Origin: Ignavibacterium sp.
GTDB lineage: Bacteria; Bacteroidota; Ignavibacteria; Ignavibacteriales; Ignavibacteriaceae
Direction: 5' to 3'
Length of the DNA stretch: 64,000 bases
NCBI RefSeq assembly: GCF_025998815.1
Contig: NZ_AP026678.1
Coordinates: forward strand, 2,294,001 to 2,358,000
Shown: in pieces, positions 17,575 to 25,802 of the stretch
How positions within the stretch are numbered: the first letter of the stretch is position 1
Layout of the letters: the number at the start of each line of letters is the position of its first letter
Translations under genes and position numbers: made by a program
Notes under the pieces: model-generated
Seen by the model: the letters and a program-made list of their open reading frames with translations, nothing else
Databases searched by the model: none
Told to the model about the DNA's origin: nothing

Positions 17575-20500
17575 TTATTTAGTTTTTACCCGGCCCAAAG
17601 ATTCATCAAGCCATTTATTAATTAAGGGAACTCTCATTGCAAGAGGAGGTACATGTGTTGTATTGAGTGCTTCTAACTTTTTCATCTCAGGAAGAAGATT
17701 ATATGCCGGCAGAACTGATGATGAAAAATAAACCGCTTCATCATATTTCCCATTTATCAAATATGTTGGTGCTTTATATCTAGATAGAAAATTAACCGGA
17801 TTAATTTCTGCAGGAAGTTTTTTCTGGTCTTCTTCATAAATACCATTTGCAATTATTATGTTACACTTAAAACGATTATCTACTCCCGGAACAATAAATC
17901 CATCATAATCATTAGCCGTTGTTATGTAAGCAATTTTACTTGCATCAATATCACTTCTTGAATTAAGATAATCTAAAAGGATTCTCTGTTCAATTACCCA
18001 TCTGATAACGCGGTCACGAAACAGCTTGCTTGATATGTCAGTCCTTTGATCTCCATACTCCCATTTTCTTTCAGTCGTTCCTTTTGGTATGATTACAAAA
18101 AGTGCTCTGCCGTACTTTATATTTTCCGCGTACAATTTTTCAGCAGCCCAGTCCGCAGAATAACCATAGCGATAAACTCCGCTATGAGGATTCCAGATAA
18201 TACATTGATAAGGTTGAGCAGCATTTTTTGGCAGGAAGAGATATCCTGAGATCCTGTCACCAAAAGGACTATCAAAGGAAATTTTTTGTTTAGTCCAGTA
18301 TTCGTTTTCTTCACTTAAAATAATTTTAGGATTAAGTGGATTCTTTTCATATTCATATAATTTTCCGATTGATTCAAATTTTGAATCATCAACAGGATGA
18401 TAAACGGGAATATGTGGAGCTAAATTTATTTGCATCCCTCCCTGGTCAGAATTTTTCCCTTCAACATTTTTTACGCATCGAAATCCTAATGAAGGAGAAC
18501 TATAAAATCCATCTGAACTTTTAAAAGTTCCAAAAACATAATTTGAGTCTTCGTATGAACCATCTGCATAAACATATCCATCCGTGCTTCTATTCAGACA
18601 CCATTCTTCAACATTGCCAGCGGTATTGTAGCATTCGTAATAACTAATACCAAAATCATATTTATCAACCGGAGCAGTTCCATTGCCGTTGAAATTAGTT
18701 CTTCCCGATATATCGTCAAGAGGATAAATCAAACCCCAGGGCATTGAGGTACTATGATAATTGGGGACACCGTTTCGCGCCGCTTTTTCCCACTGATATA
18801 CAGTTGGTAAACTTTTTCCAAGAAATTCTGCATATGCTGCTGCTTCGTACCAGCTAATATCAGTTACAGGATATTTTTCTTTTCCTTCAGGATAATTTTG
18901 ATTCACCCAGCTTCTTGGTCCGTTAAGATTCGTTCGATCAATAAATAATTTCATCGCTTCCTGCCAGGTAATTTCCTTTCCTTGTTTTATAAATTTATGT
19001 TTCCAGAAATCTTTTCTGAGATAACCTCCGGCTGAAATAAATTTTTTATACTCAGCATTACTTACCTCATACTTATCAATAAAAAAATCATTAAGAGTTA
19101 CGGGTTTTTCCTGATGAACACTACTACTCATTAATTTATGATTTCCTCCCGGAACAAAAATCATATTCTCAGGAAGTTTATCCTTTTCAATTAACTCAAC
19201 ACTTATATTTATTCCACGCACAACTACCGGAAATTCTTTCATAATCGGATAACTGGAAGCAACTCTTTTTACAGGAACATATTCAACTCTCCCAAATGGA
19301 AACGTAAGTTCATTTTCAGTGTTTTTAACTGGCTCTGCTTCTTTCTCGAGAGTTATAAGATAATCACCTCTTACGATTTGAAAATCTTTTAAGGGTGTTC
19401 TACCGATAAGTTCTCCTTTATTGCCTGAATCAATTTTTTCAGGATTATATCTCAGTAAATATACCTTTGCTCCCTGTGGTTCCGATGAAACAGAAAGTGT
19501 ATCATAAATAATTAAACTCAGTTGTTTGAATACAGAATCATTCTCAAGGACAGATTTATTCTCTTCAGCCAGAAGAGATGCTTCATAATATTTTTCTTCA
19601 TTTACTAATTGCTGTAATCGTTCACGAATCTCAGGCAAGTTTTCGTCATTAAATATTTTTTTAAGGGGAAGAAAAGCAACAAGAACTATCAGTACGGCTG
19701 CAATAATCGTTGCTACAACCAAACCAGCCTTACTTATTCTTAATCTTGATGTACTGAACTTATAGGAATCTGAAGTTACGTTCTGATTTTTAACTGCTTT
19801 TAGTTTTGAGAGGAGCTCTTCGGCAGATTGAATTCTCTTCTTCGGATCTTTCTCAAGGCAGGAAAGAACTATCTGTTCGAGTTCATCAGGAATTTCGGGA
19901 TTAATTTTTTTTAATGACTTTGGCTTTTCATGAAGGATTGAATAAATAATTGCCTGATCAAAATTTCCCTGAAATGGAGTTTGTTCTGTAAGCATTTCGA
20001 AAAGAACAATGCCTAATGACCAGATGTCCGAAACGAAATCAACTTCTTCACCACGCAATTGTTCAGGTGACATATATGCAGTTGTTCCGGGAGTAGAACC
20101 TTTTTTTGAAATGTTCGGATCGCCATGAATGTGAGCTAAACCAAAATCCATCACTCTGATTCGCCCATCATCTGAGAGCATTATGTTGCTGCTTTTTATA
20201 TCACGATGAATTATTCCTTTTTTATGAGCAGCGTTTATTCCTTCAGTAATCTGAATTGCGTAATCGATTATTTCAGAAAGTTTAATTTTCCTTCCGGATG
20301 GAACTTTAAATAAATCTTTTAACTCTTTCCCTTTGACATACTCCATCACAATAAAAGTATCATCACCGAATTCTTCAATGGCATAAACAGTCGCAATGTT
20401 TGGATGATTCAATCCGGCAGCAATTTGAGCTTCTGCTTTTAGTTTTTCTTTATCCTTTTCGCTTACATTAAAACTTTGTGGAAGGAATTTGATTGCAACT

Positions 20501-20613
20501 TCTCTTTTAAGTTTTGTATCCTCAGCTTTATAGACGATGCCCATTCCGCCCCGTCCCAATTCTTCGAGAATACTATAGTGTAATATAATTTGCCCTACCA
20601 TCTTCCTATCCAA
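17575..20613 (-). CDS. Ser/Thr kinase - FGE-like - alpha/beta-hydrolase-like fusion
   Basis: 1012 aa. Hanks-type kinase at about 10-275: glycine loop LGRGGMGIVYKA, Lys42 (VAIKF), catalytic HRDIKSSN, DFG motif, APE-like SPEQL. Membrane helix about 302-322. Then a PEGA-like stretch (about 375-430), a formylglycine-generating-enzyme/SUMF1-type domain (about 484-716; FFIDKYEVSNAEY, PVTDISWYEAAAYAEFLG, NTAGNVEEWCLN, SLGFRCVKN) and an alpha/beta-hydrolase-like domain (about 745-1005). The hydrolase position usually held by the GxSxG serine reads YITTANDYDGF, so this domain is probably non-catalytic. The outer domains may act as the sensor. Met5 (base 20601) is an alternative start, since it aligns with the start of the kinase remnant upstream. 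The GAF kinase follows 17 bp downstream. Confidence 0.88.
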   Translation of the reverse strand: MDRKMVGQIILHYSILEELGRGGMGIVYKAEDTKLKREVAIKFLPQSFNVSEKDKEKLKAEAQIAAGLNHPNIATVYAIEEFGDDTFIVMEYVKGKELKDLFKVPSGRKIKLSEIIDYAIQITEGINAAHKKGIIHRDIKSSNIMLSDDGRIRVMDFGLAHIHGDPNISKKGSTPGTTAYMSPEQLRGEEVDFVSDIWSLGIVLFEMLTEQTPFQGNFDQAIIYSILHEKPKSLKKINPEIPDELEQIVLSCLEKDPKKRIQSAEELLSKLKAVKNQNVTSDSYKFSTSRLRISKAGLVVATIIAAVLIVLVAFLPLKKIFNDENLPEIRERLQQLVNEEKYYEASLLAEENKSVLENDSVFKQLSLIIYDTLSVSSEPQGAKVYLLRYNPEKIDSGNKGELIGRTPLKDFQIVRGDYLITLEKEAEPVKNTENELTFPFGRVEYVPVKRVASSYPIMKEFPVVVRGINISVELIEKDKLPENMIFVPGGNHKLMSSSVHQEKPVTLNDFFIDKYEVSNAEYKKFISAGGYLRKDFWKHKFIKQGKEITWQEAMKLFIDRTNLNGPRSWVNQNYPEGKEKYPVTDISWYEAAAYAEFLGKSLPTVYQWEKAARNGVPNYHSTSMPWGLIYPLDDISGRTNFNGNGTAPVDKYDFGISYYECYNTAGNVEEWCLNRSTDGYVYADGSYEDSNYVFGTFKSSDGFYSSPSLGFRCVKNVEGKNSDQGGMQINLAPHIPVYHPVDDSKFESIGKLYEYEKNPLNPKIILSEENEYWTKQKISFDSPFGDRISGYLFLPKNAAQPYQCIIWNPHSGVYRYGYSADWAAEKLYAENIKYGRALFVIIPKGTTERKWEYGDQRTDISSKLFRDRVIRWVIEQRILLDYLNSRSDIDASKIAYITTANDYDGFIVPGVDNRFKCNIIIANGIYEEDQKKLPAEINPVNFLSRYKAPTYLINGKYDEAVYFSSSVLPAYNLLPEMKKLEALNTTHVPPLAMRVPLINKWLDESLGRVKTK

Positions 20614-20723
20614 CGATAACTAATATTTTGGGACGAGGTCTCGGCCGTTCGGCTCTGCCGAACGAGACGGACTTCGCCAAGCTTTTCAATGATTTTATAG
20701 TGTAAAATTGTTTTATCTATCAT
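20595..20723 (-). pseudogene. truncated 5' end of a second Ser/Thr kinase gene
   Basis: The frame beginning at 20723 reads MIDKTILHYKIIEKLGE, matching MVGQIILHYSILEELGR of the intact kinase just downstream up to the glycine loop. At that point (20673) it runs into a GC-rich palindromic element and continues as unrelated sequence to a stop inside the next gene's start (42 codons in all). The first 17 codons are the true remnant; the rest is a by-product of the insertion. It could in principle be translated as a short peptide, but nothing supports a function. Confidence 0.7.
20631..20672. repeat. GC-rich palindromic element interrupting the kinase remnant
   Basis: GTTCGGC TCT GCCGAAC (20647-20663) is a perfect hairpin, flanked by GTCTC (20638-20642) and GAGAC (20664-20668) with a GGCC bulge on one side. 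The G+C content is far above the surrounding AT-rich DNA. Size and shape fit a small mobile or REP-like palindrome. Confidence 0.75.
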
Positions 20724-20891
20724 CTATCTTTAATGTCTATTTTACGTAAATTAAATTGTGCTCGGAAAAAGTAGGAATTGATTAAAATTATTTTAATTAA
20801 AAAATAGTGTATTTACAAGAAGGTATATTCTATTAAATTATTAAATACGGATAATCAAAATATTCTTTGGATTAACAATTAATATGTTTGA

Positions 20892-22022
20892 TTAAGAGAT
20901 AACAAAGGTTATAATCAAAACAGTTAAAGATACTTTAACAAAGATTGAAGAATATGCCGGATATTTCTTTTTTATCCAGCCCCAGAATTTTGCAATAATT
21001 ATCATTAAAGTTATTAACAGAATTGTAATGGCTGTTGATTCCAATACTGTTAAGTTATTGCCAATAATTATCGCCAGACTTTTACCGTTCCAGAACATTC
21101 CATAAATGATAATCAGATGAAGCCAGTAAATAAGTAATGATTCTCTGCTTGCATCAAGAACTGATTCAGGTCTGAAATTTAATTTCTGATCTGCTATCCA
21201 ACAGAAATAAAATAAAACCAATATGTAACCAAGTCTTTCAAGAAAAAATATTGGATTCGGAATAATCGAAGTTAATTCTTTGGGGAACAAGCCGGAATAA
21301 AAAATATGTCCTGATAAAAGAGTTATGATTCCTGTGATTGAAATCTTGCGAATGAAATTCTCTTCTTTGCCCTGCTCTCTTGCGTTAATAAAATATCTTG
21401 CAAAAAGAGCTCCGGCTAATAAAAAATTTAACCACGGAAATATTGGGAAAAGTGAGCCGTGCAATCTGTTAAAATAATTTCCAACTAACGGATGAACATA
21501 TTGATTGAAATCTATTTTCCACAATAATGGTGAAATTAAAGTAACAATAATGAGAGAAAGCAGAATAAAAATATGATAAAATTTGTCAGACTTAATTAAC
21601 AATCTTGCCAGGAATAAAAACAACAGACCAAAACCAATACATTGCAAAACATCTACAGCAAAAAAACTTTCTAACTGCTGGGGAGTAGATTTATGTATAA
21701 CTTTAGAAAGCGAGTAAAACGGAAGATGAAGTGCATATCCAATTATTATTATCTGAAAAATTCTACCAATTTTTTTCCAGAAAGCTCTTCCAAGCTTTCT
21801 CATTTCATCAAGTTTACTTCCTGAAGAAACTTCAAAAGCAAATCCGGATACGAATAAAAATGATGGTGCAACCAAACCATTTATAAAGTTAAGTATGCTG
21901 AACCAGAATGTTTGTCTTAGTTGTGGTTGAAGAAATGCATTAAAAACATGAACTTCAATCATTATTATGATAACAAGTCCACGTAGTAAATCAGCAGAGA
22001 TGTATCTTACTTTTTCTTTCAT
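20892..22022 (-). CDS. HGSNAT/DUF1624-type membrane acyltransferase-like protein
   Basis: 376 aa, about ten hydrophobic segments, inner membrane. The N-terminus RYISADLLRGLVIIIMIEVH carries the R...D..RG...M...H pattern of the heparan-alpha-glucosaminide N-acetyltransferase/DUF1624 family, and the next loop NGLVAPSFLFVSGFAF is also family-like. Members move acetyl or acyl groups across a membrane to sugars, but bacterial substrates are mostly unknown. It is monocistronic, 869 bases from the kinase remnant's neighbours in the other direction and divergent from gmd with a 213-bp shared upstream region. A link to surface sugars with gmd is possible but is only suggested by adjacency. Confidence 0.75.
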   Translation of the reverse strand: MKEKVRYISADLLRGLVIIIMIEVHVFNAFLQPQLRQTFWFSILNFINGLVAPSFLFVSGFAFEVSSGSKLDEMRKLGRAFWKKIGRIFQIIIIGYALHLPFYSLSKVIHKSTPQQLESFFAVDVLQCIGFGLLFLFLARLLIKSDKFYHIFILLSLIIVTLISPLLWKIDFNQYVHPLVGNYFNRLHGSLFPIFPWLNFLLAGALFARYFINAREQGKEENFIRKISITGIITLLSGHIFYSGLFPKELTSIIPNPIFFLERLGYILVLFYFCWIADQKLNFRPESVLDASRESLLIYWLHLIIIYGMFWNGKSLAIIIGNNLTVLESTAITILLITLMIIIAKFWGWIKKKYPAYSSIFVKVSLTVLIITFVIS

Positions 22023-22235
22023 AAGATTTATTTTGAACTCAAAATCATTTTTGCGTTGATTTGCACTGACAAAAATAAATGATTTATTATCTATTTGTTT
22101 TCTAACCGTTAAAGCTTTGATTAAAGTTTATAAGTTAGAAGCAAATGTATATTTTTGTTTTACAAAACTTGATAATAATAAAATCAATTTGACTGATTTC
22201 AAAAGTTTAATAAAAAATTAAAGGAAGCTTTATCA

Positions 22236-23360
22236 ATGAAAGCATTAATTACAGGCATCACCGGACAAGATGGAAGTTATCTTACTGAAATACTTCTTGA
22301 AAAAGGTTATGAAGTTCACGGAATAATCCGCAGAAGCAGTTCTTTCAATACTGGAAGAATTGATCATCTTTATGAAAATTCTGAAATACTTAACAACAGA
22401 CTTTTTCTTCATTATGGTGATCTTGTTGACACAAGTAATCTGAATCGCTTACTCGAAAAAATTCAACCTGATGAAATTTACAATCTTGCTGCACAAAGTC
22501 ATGTTAAAGTTTCTTTTGAGATTCCGGATTATACTGCACAAGTGGATGCTTTGGGCACATTGAGATTTCTTGATGCAATAAGAGAAGTCGGATTAAGACA
22601 AGTTAAGTTTTATCAGGCATCAACTTCAGAACTTTATGGAAAAGTTCAGGAAGTACCACAAACAGAAAAAACACCATTTTATCCACGCTCACCTTATGGA
22701 GTTGCAAAACTTTATGGTTATTGGATAATTGTCAACTACAGAGAAGCATATAATCTTTTTGCCTGCAACGGAATTCTGTTCAATCACGAATCTCCAAGAA
22801 GAGGAGAAACATTCGTAACAAGAAAAATCACTCGCGCAGCTGCAAGAATAGCTGCGGGATTACAGTCTGATTTGGCTTTGGGAAATCTTAATGCAAAAAG
22901 AGATTGGGGTTATGCTCCGGAATATTGTGAAGGAATGTGGAGAATTCTTCAGCATAAAGAAGCAGATGATTTTGTACTTGCAACTGGAGAAACTCATACT
23001 GTAAGAGAGTTTGCTGATTTAACATTCAAACATTTGGGAATTGAACTTGAATGGATTGGTGAAGGTGTTAACGAAGTTGGAAAAATAAAAAATATAAATC
23101 TCGACAAAGCAAAATCATTGATTGGATTTGATGTAACAAAGGAAAGAACAAGAAGTGATTTTACAACGAGATTGAAAAAAGGCGATGTGCTTGTTAGGGT
23201 AAATCCGAATTACTACAGACCTACTGAAGTTGATTTGCTGATTGGTGATTCATCGAAAGCTGAGAAGCTGCTCGGATGGAAAGCGAAAACAAAATTTTCT
23301 GACCTTGTTGAAATAATGATTAAAGCAGATATGGAAAAAGTTCTAAGAAGAGGATACTAA
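22236..23360 (+). CDS. gmd: GDP-mannose 4,6-dehydratase
   Basis: 374 aa, full length for the family. Converts GDP-mannose to GDP-4-keto-6-deoxymannose with bound NADP, the first step toward GDP-fucose, GDP-rhamnose or GDP-perosamine. Seen: Rossmann motif [11 protein letters not shown] (residues 6-16), [15 protein letters not shown], a TSE triad segment at 130-132, catalytic YGVAK (Tyr154, Lys158), and the [19 protein letters not shown] substrate/tetramer segment. AAAGGAAG lies ahead of the ATG. No fucose synthase or other nucleotide-sugar gene is adjacent, so the end product is not evident here. A perfect hairpin overlaps the stop codon. Confidence 0.96.
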   Translation: MKALITGITGQDGSYLTEILLEKGYEVHGIIRRSSSFNTGRIDHLYENSEILNNRLFLHYGDLVDTSNLNRLLEKIQPDEIYNLAAQSHVKVSFEIPDYTAQVDALGTLRFLDAIREVGLRQVKFYQASTSELYGKVQEVPQTEKTPFYPRSPYGVAKLYGYWIIVNYREAYNLFACNGILFNHESPRRGETFVTRKITRAAARIAAGLQSDLALGNLNAKRDWGYAPEYCEGMWRILQHKEADDFVLATGETHTVREFADLTFKHLGIELEWIGEGVNEVGKIKNINLDKAKSLIGFDVTKERTRSDFTTRLKKGDVLVRVNPNYYRPTEVDLLIGDSSKAEKLLGWKAKTKFSDLVEIMIKADMEKVLRRGY

Positions 23361-23371
23361 TATCCTCTTCT
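23346..23371. terminator. hairpin at the gmd stop, between convergent genes
   Basis: Perfect 11-bp stem AGAAGAGGATA / TATCCTCTTCT with a 4-base loop that contains the gmd TAA. There is no clean T-run on the plus side; the minus side is followed by CTTTTT after nine bases. Likely a shared transcription end for gmd and the gene at 23380. Confidence 0.65.
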
Positions 23372-23379
23372 AATTCCGA

Positions 23380-24078
23380 TTAATCTTTCTGTCCGACCAC
23401 AAGTGTTAGAGTGTTCTCAGGATAATATGCATTCACTTCTGCAGGTGCATCAATCCCAATCAACTCAAACGCTTTTTGAATCGCACCGGCATATGGAGGT
23501 GCCGAGTTAATTCCTTTAACAATTATTGAAACTCCTCTTGGCGGAGTTCTGAAAACTGTTTGAGCAATTCCGTTACTTTTATATCCGGCAGCAATTAAAA
23601 GTTTCTCAATTTCTTTTGCATATCTGAAAGAACCTTCATCACCTGAGATACATTTTATTGTAAAATCTCCCTTGGGCTTGTTGGAAAGGAATTGAATGAA
23701 CTTTTGTTCTGCACTGTTTTCAAAAGTAATTACCTGTGGTTTAGGTTCTTCAACAGGTGGCGAAGTTACTTTTGTTGGCTCCGGTTCTGTTCTCTCAATT
23801 ATTGTTTTGGGAATAACTATTGTTTCAGGTTTTGGTTTAAAGGTTTCTGTAAGGACTGATTGATCCGGAAAAGTTGGTTTGTCTTTGAATTCACTGGCTT
23901 TACGCTGAGCTTCAGAAAGTTCACGCTCTAAAGCCATTTGTTTGATGGAAGTCAACTCAGAAATTCTCGATTGAACCTTCCAGCTAAATACTCCAAGTGC
24001 AGCAGAAATTACAGCCCACGCAATAATCACAATGCTTAGAATTCTTTGTAAACCGTCAATGTTATCCCAGAAAGACAT
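23380..24078 (-). CDS. single-pass membrane protein of unknown function
   Basis: 232 aa from the chosen start. An in-frame Met seven codons further upstream is less likely, because AAGGAGAG sits 4 bases before this ATG. One membrane helix (about 12-34, ILSIVIIAWAVISAALGVFSW), then a short charged coiled coil, a Pro/Glu/Thr-rich spacer (PKPETIVIPKTIIERTEPEP) and a C-terminal folded domain (FTIKCISGDEGSFRYAKEIE, IIVKGINSAPPYAGAIQKAF). The C-terminal part is not recognised; its alternating strand/helix pattern would suit a small ligand- or protein-binding fold facing the side opposite the short N-terminus. It is convergent with gmd and stands alone. Confidence 0.75.
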   Translation of the reverse strand: MSFWDNIDGLQRILSIVIIAWAVISAALGVFSWKVQSRISELTSIKQMALERELSEAQRKASEFKDKPTFPDQSVLTETFKPKPETIVIPKTIIERTEPEPTKVTSPPVEEPKPQVITFENSAEQKFIQFLSNKPKGDFTIKCISGDEGSFRYAKEIEKLLIAAGYKSNGIAQTVFRTPPRGVSIIVKGINSAPPYAGAIQKAFELIGIDAPAEVNAYYPENTLTLVVGQKD

Positions 24079-24456
24079 TTTGCTCTCCTTAAAAATCAAA
24101 TTTATGTGGTAATAATTTAATCAAAAATCATACTAATAGATAAACATATTTTCCAAAAAATAACCAATACAAATTTTTAACACTAATTCATTATCGAAAA
24201 ACCTATTGAATGCTTTACAAAGGCGTTTTATCTATATTGGTCAGGAAATACATTAAAGTTAAATTAACATACTAAATTTTTAGTTTAGTGCTTAAGAGTT
24301 AAAATTTACTTGTAAAAAGGAAAAGAAAGTTAAAAGTTAACTCACTGTTAATTGAATAAATCTGCCGTGTGAGAAAAAAGAATTTCAATAAGATTTTTAA
24401 CAAATTCTTAAAACTTTAATATGATACTTTTTTAATAATCATTACCGGAGGTCCTT
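24079..24456. other. 378-bp intergenic region without a gene
   Basis: Very AT-rich spacer between a leftward gene and pepT. No ORF with a ribosome binding site, no RNA gene and no strong hairpin is seen. It should hold divergent promoters. A TAGTTTAG element near 24276 resembles a -7 box but is about 170 bp from pepT, too weak to call. Confidence 0.5.
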
Positions 24457-25704
24457 ATGTTCGATCAGAATTATAAATTTACTTGCGTTGATCGTTTCTT
24501 GAAATATGTTAAGTATGATACGCAATCCGATGAAGAATCCACATCTTTCCCAAGCACTGAAAAACAAAAAATTCTTTCTAAAGATTTAGCAGAAGAATTA
24601 AAACAGATGGGACTTAAAGATGCACATATGGATGAGTGGGGTTATGTAATGGCAACTCTTCCATCAAACACGAGCAAAGATGTTCCTCCTATTGCTTTTA
24701 TTGCGCATGTTGATACATCGCCGGCAGTAAGTGGTGCAAATGTTAATCCTGTTATAAGAAAGAATTATCAAGGTGGCGATATAGTTTTGGAAAATGGCGG
24801 TTGGGTGATTAAAGAAAGTGAAAATCCTGATTTAAAGAACATGATTGGTTTTGACATAATCACAACAGATGGAAAAACTCTTCTCGGAGCAGATAACAAA
24901 GCAGGCGTTGCTGAGATTATGGATGCAATAAATTATTTAATTACACATCCTGAAATTAAACACGGCGATATCAAAGTTTGTTTCACTCCTGATGAAGAAG
25001 TAGGAAGAGGCACGGAAAAAATTGATTTGAAAAAGTTGGGTGCTAAATATGCATACACAGTTGATGGTTCGAGTCGCGGTGAAATTGAAACCGAGACATT
25101 TTCTGCTGATGCTGTAGTAATAAAATTTTTTGGGAAAAACATTCATCCTGGTTATGCCAAAGGAGTGATGATTAATTCAATAAAGATTGCTGCATCGTTT
25201 ATTGAATCGCTTCCGAAAGATCGTTTATCTCCCGAAACTACCGAAGGCCGAGAAGGTTATGTTCATTGCACTTCAATAAATGGTAACGAAGAATTAACAA
25301 CATTAAAATTTATCATTCGTGATTTTGAAACACCAAAGCTGAAAGAGTACGAAGATCTTCTGAAAAAACTTGCAGAAGAAGCCGTCGCAAAGTTTCCTGG
25401 TTCCAGAATGGAATTTCAGGTAATCGAGCAGTACAGAAATATGAAAGAAGTTCTTGACAAACATCCTCAGGTAACTGATTATGCTGTTGAAGCAATGAAA
25501 CGAATTGGAATGAAACCAATTATGCATCCGATTCGCGGTGGCACGGATGGTTCGAGATTATGCTTTATGGGATTACCAACTCCGAATATTTTTGCTGGTG
25601 AACATAGCTTTCACTCACAAACAGAATGGGTTGCTGTTCAGGATATGTACGAAGCAGTAAAACTGATTGTTGAAATCGCAAAAGTTTGGGAAGAAAAAAG
25701 CTAA
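24457..25704 (+). CDS. pepT: peptidase T (tripeptide aminopeptidase)
   Basis: 415 aa, normal length. A cytosolic M20 metallopeptidase that removes the N-terminal residue of tripeptides. Metal-site motifs are present: AHVDTS with His84 and Asp86, GADNKAG, PDEEVGRG with the Glu pair, a later TVDGSSRGE Asp, and GEHSFHSQTEW for the last His. The family dimerisation region (HPGYAKGVMINSI) is intact. CGGAGG sits 6 bases before the ATG. Downstream is an inverted repeat, then the U32 peptidase gene on the same strand. The gene set (S8 protease, OPT transporter, M49-like peptidase, pepT) suggests active peptide use in this genome region. Confidence 0.95.
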   Translation: MFDQNYKFTCVDRFLKYVKYDTQSDEESTSFPSTEKQKILSKDLAEELKQMGLKDAHMDEWGYVMATLPSNTSKDVPPIAFIAHVDTSPAVSGANVNPVIRKNYQGGDIVLENGGWVIKESENPDLKNMIGFDIITTDGKTLLGADNKAGVAEIMDAINYLITHPEIKHGDIKVCFTPDEEVGRGTEKIDLKKLGAKYAYTVDGSSRGEIETETFSADAVVIKFFGKNIHPGYAKGVMINSIKIAASFIESLPKDRLSPETTEGREGYVHCTSINGNEELTTLKFIIRDFETPKLKEYEDLLKKLAEEAVAKFPGSRMEFQVIEQYRNMKEVLDKHPQVTDYAVEAMKRIGMKPIMHPIRGGTDGSRLCFMGLPTPNIFAGEHSFHSQTEWVAVQDMYEAVKLIVEIAKVWEEKS

Positions 25705-25712
25705 TTCAAATA

Positions 25713-25791
25713 GCACACTGATTACGCAGATTGGGCAGGTTTCCACAGATTTGATTAGTGCAAATCTGTAACATCTGCGTCATCAGTGTGC
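25713..25791. repeat. long interspersed inverted repeat between pepT and U32 gene
   Basis: Outer arms GCACACTGATTACGCAGA (25713-25730) and its complement at 25774-25791 match at 17 of 18 positions. An inner stem ACAGATTTG / CAAATCTGT (25745-25753 and 25761-25769) closes a 7-base loop. Sequences of the CAGATTT...ACGCAGAT kind recur between genes in many Bacteroidota-group genomes. It may also serve as the pepT transcript end. Confidence 0.8.
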
Positions 25792-25802
25792 CATAAATTT
25801 AT

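Noticed and set aside
24211-24276. Tiny ORF of about 21 codons in the gap before pepT
   Set aside because: No ribosome binding site, no recognisable product and lying in very AT-rich DNA; not supportable as a gene.
25713-25791. Attachment site or insertion-sequence end
   Set aside because: There is no integrase or transposase nearby and no flanking target duplication; it looks like a stand-alone interspersed repeat.
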